From Nitrosomonas marina (lineage in GTDB: Bacteria > Pseudomonadota > Gammaproteobacteria > Burkholderiales > Nitrosomonadaceae), in assembly GCF_900110145.1 (NCBI RefSeq), contig NZ_FOCP01000025.1, positions 1-48,107 on the forward strand: DNA of 48,107 bases. The letters are read 5' to 3'. Of the stretch, positions 34,328-43,185 are shown piece after piece; positions within the stretch are counted from its first letter, which is position 1, and every line of letters starts with the position of its first letter. Made by a program: the position numbers and the translations under genes. Below the pieces are notes generated by a model that searched no databases, was not told the DNA's origin, and was given only the letters and a program-made list of their open reading frames with translations.

Positions 34328-35704
34328 ATGAATTTTTTGCAGCTAACGCGTATTCTGCAAGCACGTTTTAAAATCGTACTGTTTGTATTGCTACTCACTG
34401 TGCTTACAACACTTTGCATCAGCATACTCCTTCCAAAGTCATTTAAAGCCACCACGACCGTCATGCTCACGAGTAAAGGTGTTGACCCTGTAACAGGTCA
34501 TACCATACCCGTTCAATTGATGCATGGTTTCATGGCCACGCAACTGGATATTATCACCAGCAACAGAACCGCATTGATGGTAGTGGACCAGCTCAAACTG
34601 GACCAGCATACAGCCATCAAACAGCGTTTCGAAAAAGCAGATGGAGAAGGCAGTATTCGTGACTGGCTGGCCTCCATGCTGGTAAAGAATTTACATGTTG
34701 AGCCATCCCGTGAAAGCAACGTTATCAGTATCAGCTTTAAAGGTTCTGATCGAGAATTTGTCGCAGCCGTAGCGAACGCTTTTGCACGTGCATATCAGGA
34801 AATGAACATTCGCTTGTCAGTAGAACCTTCGCAGCAGGCATCGGTTTATTTATCAAATCAGTTACAAGTCCTGCGCGAGAAACTGCAACTGGCGCAAAAA
34901 AAAGTATCTCGATTTCAGCAGGAGGAAGGGATCGTTGATGTAGACAACCGCCTTGATGTCGAAACACGCCGGTTAAACGAGCTTTCCAGTAAATTAACCT
35001 TGGCACAGAGTGATGTGATGGGTTCCGGGGGGGAGCGAAGCGATTCAAATACAGATGGTGGACACAGTCTTGTCAACAATACTTTGATAAACGGACTAAA
35101 GGTCAATCTCGTTCAGGCCGAAGCAAAATTGGCAGATACCCAGCAACGGTTGGGCAAAAACCATCCGGAATATGAGGGAGTCAAAGCGCAGGTTGCAAAA
35201 ATCCGTGCCGAACTGGCCAAACATACAAAAATTACGACACAAAAAGCCCTCAGCCGGGAAACGGAAATACGGGATGCGCTAGAGAATCAAAAAACCAAGG
35301 TGCTGGCGCTGCAACAGGCCCGAAATGAACTTAAATTGCTGCTAAGAGAAGCCGAAGGCGCGCAACATGCTTATGACAGTGCATTGCAGCATTTGAATAG
35401 AACAAGCCTGGAAGGACGCTCTGATCTTTCAAGTGTTTCCATTCTTGACCCTGCGACAATTCCTGCTAGCCATGATAGTCCAAACCTGCAACTCAATTTA
35501 GTTGTATCTGTCTTTCTTGGCAGCCTGCTCGGCATTGTTTTCAGTTTATTGGCTGAGATGACAGATCGCCGAATCCGATCAGCGGAAGATCTGGTCGACG
35601 TTCTGCAGACACCTATTCTGGGTAGTATCGATCTGCGTTCAAAGATAACCAAGCGTTCTCGCTGGTCTTTCTTGAAACCTGCCCACAAAGTAACGGGATG
35701 TTAA
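34328..35704 (+). CDS. epsF: Chain length determinant protein EpsF (Wzz/PCP family)
   Basis: 458 residues. It has an N-terminal transmembrane helix (IVLFVLLLTVLTTLCISILL), a periplasmic region with long coiled coils (LQVLREKLQLAQKKVSRFQQ; about 175-360) and a C-terminal helix (LNLVVSVFLGSLLGIVFSLLAEM). This is the Wzz/GumC layout of polysaccharide co-polymerases that set chain length and contact the outer-membrane pore. It is followed by EpsG, its usual cytoplasmic partner, 6 bp downstream. Confidence 0.9.
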   Translation: MNFLQLTRILQARFKIVLFVLLLTVLTTLCISILLPKSFKATTTVMLTSKGVDPVTGHTIPVQLMHGFMATQLDIITSNRTALMVVDQLKLDQHTAIKQRFEKADGEGSIRDWLASMLVKNLHVEPSRESNVISISFKGSDREFVAAVANAFARAYQEMNIRLSVEPSQQASVYLSNQLQVLREKLQLAQKKVSRFQQEEGIVDVDNRLDVETRRLNELSSKLTLAQSDVMGSGGERSDSNTDGGHSLVNNTLINGLKVNLVQAEAKLADTQQRLGKNHPEYEGVKAQVAKIRAELAKHTKITTQKALSRETEIRDALENQKTKVLALQQARNELKLLLREAEGAQHAYDSALQHLNRTSLEGRSDLSSVSILDPATIPASHDSPNLQLNLVVSVFLGSLLGIVFSLLAEMTDRRIRSAEDLVDVLQTPILGSIDLRSKITKRSRWSFLKPAHKVTGC

Positions 35705-35710
35705 TGCGAT

Positions 35711-36622
35711 ATGAATCCGTCCATATTACCTGCAGTCGAATTTGTTAAGACGCAAGATCCTTCTTCCTCGACCGGTTCCACCCCACATCAAATACGTCGC
35801 ATCGGCCAGATCCTTCTGGATATGGGCAAGTTAACTTTGGAAGATATTGAAAATATTCTGCAACTACAAAAAACGAAGCAGGTCCAGTTCGGTGCTGCTG
35901 CCAAGCAGCTGGGATTGATTTCAGATTATGATATTCAGCATGCATTAGTTTGCCAACTTGACGGATCGGAGCTGCACACAAAACCGGAAGGTATTGCGGT
36001 AAATCTGCCCGTAATAAATCAACCGGACAGTATTCTGGCCGAATCGATTCGCTCGGTACGAACTCAGCTGATTTTGCGTGGATTTCCATCGAGCCAGAAC
36101 GCATTGGCCATAGTTGGGATTCAGAAAAGCGCTGAAACCAGTCACTTTGTTGCAAGTCTTGCCGCCATGTATTCCCAATTAGGCAAACGAACGTTGCTTA
36201 TTGATGCAAATATTAGAAACCCTGTTCAGCATAAGTTATTTGGCCTGGCTGAAAACCGGGGGTTGAGTGATCTGCTGGTCGACCACGCTACTATTGCTGA
36301 TGTACTGGTTACCATAGATTCATTACCAAACCTTGCACTGCTGCCGTCCGGAACATCGCCCGTGAATTCATCGGAATTACTTAGCTTGACCAGGTTCAAA
36401 GCCATTCATGAGCTGCTGACAAGTCAATTTGATGTCGTGATATACGATACACCTGATATTCAGGAGACCACCGATGCCCTGATGGTCTGTCATCACTGTG
36501 ATTTTGCCTTGCTGCTGGTGCTCAAGCACCGATCCCGTCTAGCCGATGTGAGTGCCGTTAATAAACAAATGACAGACAACGGTATCGCGATTATAGGATC
36601 AGTTCTTATTGATTCCTTATAA
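35711..36622 (+). CDS. epsG: EpsG, BY-kinase-like chain length regulator with degenerate P-loop
   Basis: 303 residues. Residues 29-80 form two MshEN-like motifs (RIGQILLDMGKLTLEDIENI and FGAAAKQLGLISDYDIQHAL), a domain type that binds cyclic di-GMP in MshE. Residues 130-303 are the BY-kinase/MinD-like domain, with Walker A' LLIDANI (162-168) and Walker B VVIYDTPD. The P-loop, normally GEGKS or GEGRS, reads GIQKSAETS (136-144), losing the key glycine and basic residue. No tyrosine cluster is at the C-terminus. It is therefore probably catalytically weak or a pure regulator of EpsF. It starts 6 bp after epsF. Confidence 0.85.
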   Translation: MNPSILPAVEFVKTQDPSSSTGSTPHQIRRIGQILLDMGKLTLEDIENILQLQKTKQVQFGAAAKQLGLISDYDIQHALVCQLDGSELHTKPEGIAVNLPVINQPDSILAESIRSVRTQLILRGFPSSQNALAIVGIQKSAETSHFVASLAAMYSQLGKRTLLIDANIRNPVQHKLFGLAENRGLSDLLVDHATIADVLVTIDSLPNLALLPSGTSPVNSSELLSLTRFKAIHELLTSQFDVVIYDTPDIQETTDALMVCHHCDFALLLVLKHRSRLADVSAVNKQMTDNGIAIIGSVLIDSL

Positions 36623-36638
36623 AAAAACATATCCGATC

Positions 36639-37529
36639 ATGACTATACCCGTCACAAACCAGCATATCCGGAATACCTGGGTTTTCTTCTGGCTGCCCAT
36701 CCTGATTGGTTTGATTGTATTGTATTTGCCTACTTTTTATGATCTTGCCAACGGGTTGTGGACAGAAGACGAGCAAATGCATGGCCCAATCATATTGGCA
36801 CTTTCCATATGGCTGATTTATCGAAAATGGCCCCAAATGATAAAGTGCAGCGAATACAGTCCCCCTGCCGCAAGCGGCTGGCTATTATTTATCGTTGCTT
36901 TGGGGTTATATGCCATTGGCCGTTCACAGCAAATCCTCGTATTTGAAATCGGCTCGTTTATTTTGACTCTGGCAGCAATTCTGTTAATTTCGCGTGGTAT
37001 TGCAGCCCTTAAAGTACTGTGGTTTCCGCTATTTTTTATGCTGTTCATGATTCCACTGCCTGGCCCGGTTGTCAGTATGTTGACGATGCCGATGAAAATG
37101 GCCGTGTCCTATGTTGCGGAGCAAGTTTTGTATTGGGCAGAATATCCAATCGCCCGAAATGGTGTCATACTTCAAATCGGTCAATACCAGTTGCTCGTTG
37201 CTGATGCATGTGCTGGCTTGCAGACACTTCTGACACTGGAGGCACTGGGATTGTTTTATTTAAATCTGGTCCAACACCCTTCTGTATTGCGCAATATAAC
37301 GTTGGTCATTCTGATTGTTCCTATTTCATTTATCGCAAATGTCATTCGTGTAATCGCGCTTACATTGATTACATATCATTACGGGGATGCCGCCGGCCAG
37401 GGATTCCTGCACGGATTCGCTGGTATGGTGCTGTTTATCAGCGCACTTGTTATGATATTAAGCGTAGATTCATTTTTGCACTATTTGACGAAACCTCGTT
37501 GGATAAATTCTGCCGCAGCTGCACCGTGA
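36639..37529 (+). CDS. xrtB: Exosortase B
   Basis: About 296 residues with eight or so transmembrane helices. The catalytic triad is visible: Cys191 in VADACAGLQT, Arg237 in ANVIRVIA, and His258 in FLHGFAGMV. DEQMHGPIILALS near the N-terminus is typical of exosortases. It cleaves PEP-CTERM tails at the membrane, and four such proteins are encoded in this window. ATG 36639 is chosen; TTG 36609 would overlap the epsG end. The next gene, epsI, begins 28 bp downstream, the standard pairing for type B. Confidence 0.93.
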   Translation: MTIPVTNQHIRNTWVFFWLPILIGLIVLYLPTFYDLANGLWTEDEQMHGPIILALSIWLIYRKWPQMIKCSEYSPPAASGWLLFIVALGLYAIGRSQQILVFEIGSFILTLAAILLISRGIAALKVLWFPLFFMLFMIPLPGPVVSMLTMPMKMAVSYVAEQVLYWAEYPIARNGVILQIGQYQLLVADACAGLQTLLTLEALGLFYLNLVQHPSVLRNITLVILIVPISFIANVIRVIALTLITYHYGDAAGQGFLHGFAGMVLFISALVMILSVDSFLHYLTKPRWINSAAAAP

Positions 37530-37557
37530 ATTAAATGAAAAACATTCATCAATTCTT

Positions 37558-38244
37558 ATGAAAAAATCGATATTGACTAGCCTGGCTCTATGTTTGCTGA
37601 TGATATCTACTGCTACTTTGACAATGGTGATAACTCCCACTGTCAAAATTGCTGATCTTAGAGGTACAATAAATCTGGATACGCTGATTCCGGCATCTTT
37701 CAATGACTGGAAAATTGATACATCCATCGTACCATTGCAGGTCGATCCCAAAACTCAGGCCAAGCTGGATAAGCTGTACAATCAAACACTTGCAAGAACG
37801 TATATCAACTCTCAAGGCATACGTGTCATGCTGGCTGTCGCATATGGCGGTGATCAGAGCGATCAATTATCGCTGCACAAACCGGAAGTCTGTTATTTGG
37901 CACAGGGCTTTGAAATTAAACATAATATTGCCGGAGAAATAAAGACACAGTACGGTAATTTGCCAGGCAGGCGTCTGCTTGCAACACGGGGCAATCGTAG
38001 CGAACCAATTACTTATTGGGTAACTGTCGGTGATAAAGCTGTTTTGTCTGGTATAAATCAGAAATTACAGCAAATTCGCTATGGTTTGTCCGGAAATGTC
38101 CCAGACGGCATGCTGGTCCGGGTATCTACGCTTGGCACGAATACCGAACAAGCCTACCGAATGCAGGAAAAGTTTTTACAGGACATGCTGGTATCCGTAG
38201 ATACAAAAATGCGCAACAGGCTAACCGGTTTTGCAGATTTGTAA
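37558..38244 (+). CDS. epsI: Exosortase-associated protein EpsI
   Basis: 228 residues: a single N-terminal membrane segment (ILTSLALCLLMISTATLTMVI), then a periplasmic domain with DLIP-like substrate-handling features (SFNDWKID, MLAVAYGGDQSDQLSLHKPEVCYLAQGFEI). This is the EpsI domain that in other exosortases is fused to the enzyme. It is required for EPS production in relatives; its molecular role is not known. It directly follows xrtB. Confidence 0.9.
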   Translation: MKKSILTSLALCLLMISTATLTMVITPTVKIADLRGTINLDTLIPASFNDWKIDTSIVPLQVDPKTQAKLDKLYNQTLARTYINSQGIRVMLAVAYGGDQSDQLSLHKPEVCYLAQGFEIKHNIAGEIKTQYGNLPGRRLLATRGNRSEPITYWVTVGDKAVLSGINQKLQQIRYGLSGNVPDGMLVRVSTLGTNTEQAYRMQEKFLQDMLVSVDTKMRNRLTGFADL

Positions 38245-38274
38245 CTGAAAAACAATTTGCGATTCCAGCTCAGA

Positions 38275-39750
38275 ATGAATTACTTGTTTACTTCAGCCGA
38301 CCGTGCGAATCCCACATTCATACTTTTAATACTCAGTATTCCGTTTGCACTGTTTTTTGGGCTGGTGGCTGTCACTGCAAACCCTCTGCTCATTGGTTTT
38401 GCAATAGCACTGATACTCGGTTTTGCATTGTTAGCCAAGCCTGACTGGATCATCTGGTTGATACTGACGTTCGGGTTAATGATAACCGGGATACTCCCGC
38501 TCTACATTCATGAAGGTCTGGCTGCCAGAAGCGCCTGGAGTGTCTCAATACTCGGTTTTTTTCTGTTGAGTGTCGGTTTTTTAAAAATATTTTCGACTCC
38601 GCGTATACATAAGGAAACACCTGCATTTGTCTGGTTCGCGTTGCTGTTTTTTATTTATGCTATTTCTACTTCACTTGCAAACTGGCATTCGTCAGGTGAG
38701 TTCTTTGGTGGTGTTAAGCGTTATTTTCAAATGTGGGGAATCATCTTTGCATTGTGCTGGTTGTCTCTGGACGAGCAGAAAATGCAGCGCTGGCGTGTTT
38801 ATATGCTGTGCATCGCTGTCATACAATTGCCGCTCGCAATTTATCAATTGATCACCTGGGTTCCCTTTCGAGAAAGCATAAAAAGTGCTTATCCAAATAT
38901 GGTGCCGATTGATGTCGTTGCTGGCACGTTCGGTTCAAGCACTACCGGAGGTGGGGCAAGTGCTGAAATGGCCACTTTTCTAATTATTTTCCTAGGTTTT
39001 GTATTGGCGCGACGAATGGAGAAGATTGTACCAGGCAAACAATTTATCTTGCTGGTATCTATCATTATGGCTCCGTTGTTCCTGGGTGAAACGAAAGCGG
39101 TCATGTTGATGCTTCCACTCATGTTCATGGTGCTTTACCGGCATAAAATAATGAGCCAGTTTCGTTACTGGCTGCTGAGTTTCACGATGATCATGTTGAT
39201 AACAATCGCGGCTGGATATACATATTTGAGCGTGATGCCCGAGAAAAACCGAGAAGCACTCATTTCCGACACGATTGAATATAATTTTCTGGACAAAGGT
39301 TATGGGGGTTATTATCTGAACCGTACAACTGCTATTACTTTCTGGGCACAGAAACAGCAAGTCGGTAATCCGATAGCATTTATTTTTGGAAACGGCCTGG
39401 GTGCATCCCACAGTGCCACACAGGGACATATAGCTGTACATTACCCTGGATATGGCATAGACCTGACTGCTGTTCCGACCCTGCTCTGGGATCTGGGGTT
39501 AGCTGGTTTCCTTTTATTCTTGGCCATACTGATATCAGCCTGGCGTTGCGCCAGTCGATTAATAAGGGAGTCATCCTCCGCAATTGTCCGCGCAGATGCG
39601 AAGGCCATACAGGCAGCGCTAACACTCTTTGCCTTTTATCTGTTTTACCGGATCGGTATTCTGGAATTATTGAGTTTTCAGATTGTATTTACCCTTCTGT
39701 TAGGTTACCTGGCCTGGTTGTATCGACAGCATCTACAAACCGAGCGATAA
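38275..39750 (+). CDS. O-antigen ligase/polymerase-like membrane protein
   Basis: About 491 residues with ten or more transmembrane helices. A large periplasmic loop sits between about 310 and 400 (TYLSVMPEKNREALISDTIEYNF is part of it: MPEKNREALI). This is the layout of Wzy polymerases and O-antigen ligases, which join lipid-linked repeat units. TTG 38257 is an alternative start. It is placed between epsI and the flippase, so a repeat-unit polymerase is the best guess; sequence alone does not separate Wzy from WaaL. Confidence 0.8.
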   Translation: MNYLFTSADRANPTFILLILSIPFALFFGLVAVTANPLLIGFAIALILGFALLAKPDWIIWLILTFGLMITGILPLYIHEGLAARSAWSVSILGFFLLSVGFLKIFSTPRIHKETPAFVWFALLFFIYAISTSLANWHSSGEFFGGVKRYFQMWGIIFALCWLSLDEQKMQRWRVYMLCIAVIQLPLAIYQLITWVPFRESIKSAYPNMVPIDVVAGTFGSSTTGGGASAEMATFLIIFLGFVLARRMEKIVPGKQFILLVSIIMAPLFLGETKAVMLMLPLMFMVLYRHKIMSQFRYWLLSFTMIMLITIAAGYTYLSVMPEKNREALISDTIEYNFLDKGYGGYYLNRTTAITFWAQKQQVGNPIAFIFGNGLGASHSATQGHIAVHYPGYGIDLTAVPTLLWDLGLAGFLLFLAILISAWRCASRLIRESSSAIVRADAKAIQAALTLFAFYLFYRIGILELLSFQIVFTLLLGYLAWLYRQHLQTER

Positions 39751-39769
39751 CGTTTAACATGATTCAGAA

Positions 39770-41281
39770 ATGTACACTGCATCTGAACTGAAATACAGCG
39801 CGTTGCATTTCCTGGCAGGTAAAGCAGTATCGGCATTTCTTACTTTCGCCACTTTATTGCTGCTGGTTAGAATACTTACCACGAAAGAATATGGGATGTA
39901 TGTTCTGCTCGTAGCCGGCATGGAAATGGCGCTGGCGATCTTTTCATTTGGCCTGCCCTGGTTATTGGCACGTTATTTGCCTGAATTCCGGTTGAATGCC
40001 CGTCGCACACAAATCACTCGATTTATATGGCAAATTGTAGCGCTGCTTGGATTATTTCTCATTTTAGGCAGTTTGTTCACCTGCTTTGCAGTTCCGTATT
40101 TCCTTCCCCTTGAATTGGTTCAATATGCAGAAGTAACTAAATTGTTTTTGGTTGTATTGATTCTCGAAGGCTTGAGCAGGCGTATTCGGGAAAATATCCT
40201 GGCTCCTTTGATGCAACAAAAAATAGCACAAATCAGCCTGGTAGTACGCAATATCAGCTTTCTGCTCATAATTGGTTTTTTTGCCTTTCAAAATAATATC
40301 GATTTACTCCATGTGGTCTATGCCGAAATTGTTTCATCTATATTAAGCTTATGGCTAGTTGCATATGGACTGGTCTGGCATTTAAAGCGCTATCGCGAGA
40401 AGATTGACCCGAACGATTGGAACATTCCCGAATGGCGAAAAATGTGGTCCCTTGCTTGTAATATGTATTTTAATAATCTAATAACATTACTATACAGCCC
40501 GCAAATCTTCATCTTTTTGTCTCAGCGCTACCTGGGTATCGAGGCGACCGCATTGTTCGGATTTTTATGTAAAATATATGCTCAGATTGCAAATTATTTA
40601 CCAGCAACATTGTTATTCAACTTGATCCAGCCAAAACTGGTCGCAAGCTACATTAGCTCTGGAGACATCAGGGAATTAACGCATAATGCGAACCTGGCAG
40701 GTAAATTGAGTTTGTTTATTTTAATGCCGGCCATCGTTTTTATCTGGTTGAGTGGCGATGAGTTCCTCAATTTGCTAAGTGATGGCAAGTTTCTGTTATC
40801 AGGTAATTATTTTTTAGGTTTAATGCTGGCCATGATTCCACTTAGTCAGCACCGTATCTTGACAACCGTTCTGGTAGCCATTGATAAATACAGAATTGTT
40901 GTATGGGGCGGTTTTTTCGGTGCATTATCATTGCCAATGGCCTATTTATTTCTGGAAATGGATAAAGGATTATGGGGACCGATCATTGCGATTATTGCCG
41001 GTCAGGCATTCTATAATCTTACTATTATTTTTTATCTGGTGCACAACACGGCATACCGTCCGGATACGGCCGGTTTCTTCAGGCTGATACTATCTTCATT
41101 CTGTGTATTGATTATTGTGCAATTTACCTTTGAATGGCTACACAGTGAAATCAGTATGTTGTTAATGATGGTTGCTGTAATTGTATGTTTCTTGTTGTCG
41201 GCTTATTTAATCAAACCTTTTAAAGCTGAAGAAAGGAAAAGACTAAATACTTTTATGAATAAAAAAATATTTATCTGGTAA
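39770..41281 (+). CDS. Polysaccharide flippase, Wzx type
   Basis: 503 residues with about twelve to fourteen hydrophobic helices. The N-terminus SALHFLAGKAVSAFLTFATLLLLVRILTTKEYGMY is characteristic of the MOP/Wzx superfamily. It would flip the undecaprenyl-linked repeat unit to the periplasmic face. It follows the polymerase-like gene by 19 bp. Confidence 0.88.
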   Translation: MYTASELKYSALHFLAGKAVSAFLTFATLLLLVRILTTKEYGMYVLLVAGMEMALAIFSFGLPWLLARYLPEFRLNARRTQITRFIWQIVALLGLFLILGSLFTCFAVPYFLPLELVQYAEVTKLFLVVLILEGLSRRIRENILAPLMQQKIAQISLVVRNISFLLIIGFFAFQNNIDLLHVVYAEIVSSILSLWLVAYGLVWHLKRYREKIDPNDWNIPEWRKMWSLACNMYFNNLITLLYSPQIFIFLSQRYLGIEATALFGFLCKIYAQIANYLPATLLFNLIQPKLVASYISSGDIRELTHNANLAGKLSLFILMPAIVFIWLSGDEFLNLLSDGKFLLSGNYFLGLMLAMIPLSQHRILTTVLVAIDKYRIVVWGGFFGALSLPMAYLFLEMDKGLWGPIIAIIAGQAFYNLTIIFYLVHNTAYRPDTAGFFRLILSSFCVLIIVQFTFEWLHSEISMLLMMVAVIVCFLLSAYLIKPFKAEERKRLNTFMNKKIFIW

Positions 41282-41387
41282 AGACCTGACAAAATAGCGT
41301 GACATCACACAAACAGGAATCTGGATTTACAGTTGTCGCTCCGGTCACCAATCAACTATTCGTTTTTAATGAACGAATCTGGCTGAG

Positions 41388-42323
41388 GTGTTGGATACAT
41401 CAATTATCGATTACGGAAATATTTCGAAAACTGACTTGCTTACAGTGAAAGTTAATTTTATTGGTATTGGTGCACAGAAATGCGCCTCGACATGGATACA
41501 TCGCGTGTTATCCGATCATCCTGAGGTAACAATTTATTCGGGGAAACAAATAGATTTTTTTTCCTTTTTTTACGATCGCGGTTACCAATGGTACGAAAAA
41601 CAGCTGCAAGAAAGTGGTAAAGTCGCGATTGGTGAGTTTTCGACTTCATACTTCACGGACAGTGATTCGCCTGAACGTGTATTCAGTTACAATCCTGGCA
41701 TGCGCATCATTCTCTCCCTGCGCGACCCGATTGATCGAGCTTATTCAAATCACCTGCATGAGGTTCGTCTACAGCATATAACCGGACGTAACCTCACTTT
41801 TGAAACCGGGCTAAAAAATAATCCGATGTATTTGTTGCAATCGCGTTACTCTTTGCATTTGAAACGCTGGCTGGAGATTTTTCCTGCCAGCCAGCTACTG
41901 GTGTTATTTCAGGAAGAGATACGCGATACGCCTCTTGAGCAGTCACGCAAACTTTATCGATTCCTCGGACTAGATGACTCTCATCATTCAAAATTCTTAA
42001 AAGAGAAGATCAATAAAAGCCAGATTTCCAGGCATCAAGGTTTTGAGCGCTTTGCCAGATATACAGGGCAGTTAGGGCGTGCTTTAGGTGCTGGCAGCAT
42101 CATAGAAAGTGTAAAGAAAAACAAATGGTTACGCAGACTTCGTCAGTATAATGAAGTCGATCTGCGCGATATTATTCCTGCAATACAGCCATCTACACGA
42201 GAATATTTGCAATCATTACTGGCTGATGACATGTTCGAATTGTCACGGCAACTGAATCGCACTGATATTCCCTGGCCGACCTGGCGTTCATTAAATGACG
42301 ATTTGAAGAAAAAACTTGAATGA
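41388..42323 (+). CDS. Sulfotransferase, heparan/NodH-like
   Basis: 311 residues. The PAPS-binding loop FIGIGAQKCASTWI and the 3'-phosphate segment IILSLRDPIDRAYSNHLHE identify a sulfotransferase of the heparan-sulfate type, distinct from the one at 15995. The start is uncertain: GTG 41388 overlaps a GAGG sequence, and no ATG is available before the conserved region; GTG 41445 is another option. Its stop overlaps the start of the deacetylase gene (ATGA). The gene pair resembles heparan-type modification (N-deacetylation then N-sulfation), but the two domains are separate here. Confidence 0.85.
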   Translation: MLDTSIIDYGNISKTDLLTVKVNFIGIGAQKCASTWIHRVLSDHPEVTIYSGKQIDFFSFFYDRGYQWYEKQLQESGKVAIGEFSTSYFTDSDSPERVFSYNPGMRIILSLRDPIDRAYSNHLHEVRLQHITGRNLTFETGLKNNPMYLLQSRYSLHLKRWLEIFPASQLLVLFQEEIRDTPLEQSRKLYRFLGLDDSHHSKFLKEKINKSQISRHQGFERFARYTGQLGRALGAGSIIESVKKNKWLRRLRQYNEVDLRDIIPAIQPSTREYLQSLLADDMFELSRQLNRTDIPWPTWRSLNDDLKKKLE

Positions 42324-43114
42324 TGCGCGTAACAGTCTTGATGTATCACATGATAGATACGCCGGTAACACCCGAGGAGCGACGTTTTTGCCGTTCTCCA
42401 GAAAATTTTCGAAATGATATGCAGATTATTCATGAAGCGGGATACCGTGTCATATCAATGAAGACGTTGCTAGAAGCTATAAAAAATAAAGACCAACACT
42501 TAAGCAAAGCAGTCGTTATCACATTCGATGATGGCCTTGCTTGTAACTATGAAAATGCCTTGCCTGTATTGGAAGAATTTGGATATACGGCTTCGGTATT
42601 TGTCGTGACAAGTTATATTGGTGGATACAATGACTTTAGCAGAAACTACGGTTTTTCCCGAAGACGCATGCTAACTGTCAACCAAATAAAAGCCTTGAAA
42701 AAAGCCGGTGTGGATATTGGCAGTCATACTGTCCATCACCTTGCTTTGGGCAAGACAGCAACACAAGTCACCATAGATGAAATACTGAAGAGTAAATGTA
42801 TGCTGGAAGATATACTTGCTTGCGAAGTACCACACTTTGCATATCCATTCGGGAGCTGGAATCCTGCTGTACGTGAAATTGTCATGAATGCGAATTATAC
42901 TGGCGCGTGTTCGACAATGCCCTGGCCAAACAGACTGGATACCGATCCTTTTCTTTTGCGTCGATCCGAGATAAAAGGACAAGATAATTCCGCGCAATTT
43001 CGTCTGAAGTTGCGCTTTGCAACCAACACGATGCCGCCTGTTGCTGAAGCACGCCAACTAGCGCGTGGTTTTCTGGAAAAAATGAAGGTTATTCCACCTA
43101 AAAGATTCTATTAA
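42320..43114 (+). CDS. Polysaccharide deacetylase (CE4/NodB domain)
   Basis: 264 residues. VITFDDG (66-72) provides the catalytic Asp and metal-binding Asp, IGSHTVHH (133-140) the metal-binding histidines, and FAYPFGSWN the active-site groove. All core residues of a CE4 deacetylase are present. No signal peptide, so it may act on a cytoplasmic lipid-linked sugar. Overlaps the sulfotransferase stop by 4 nt and ends the EPS block. Confidence 0.88.
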   Translation: MMRVTVLMYHMIDTPVTPEERRFCRSPENFRNDMQIIHEAGYRVISMKTLLEAIKNKDQHLSKAVVITFDDGLACNYENALPVLEEFGYTASVFVVTSYIGGYNDFSRNYGFSRRRMLTVNQIKALKKAGVDIGSHTVHHLALGKTATQVTIDEILKSKCMLEDILACEVPHFAYPFGSWNPAVREIVMNANYTGACSTMPWPNRLDTDPFLLRRSEIKGQDNSAQFRLKLRFATNTMPPVAEARQLARGFLEKMKVIPPKRFY

Positions 43115-43185
43115 AGTATCTTTGACGTATCGTGGTAGTTATTCGTCCGGGTCCATCAGGATGTAATTTGCCGTAATCTGATGAA

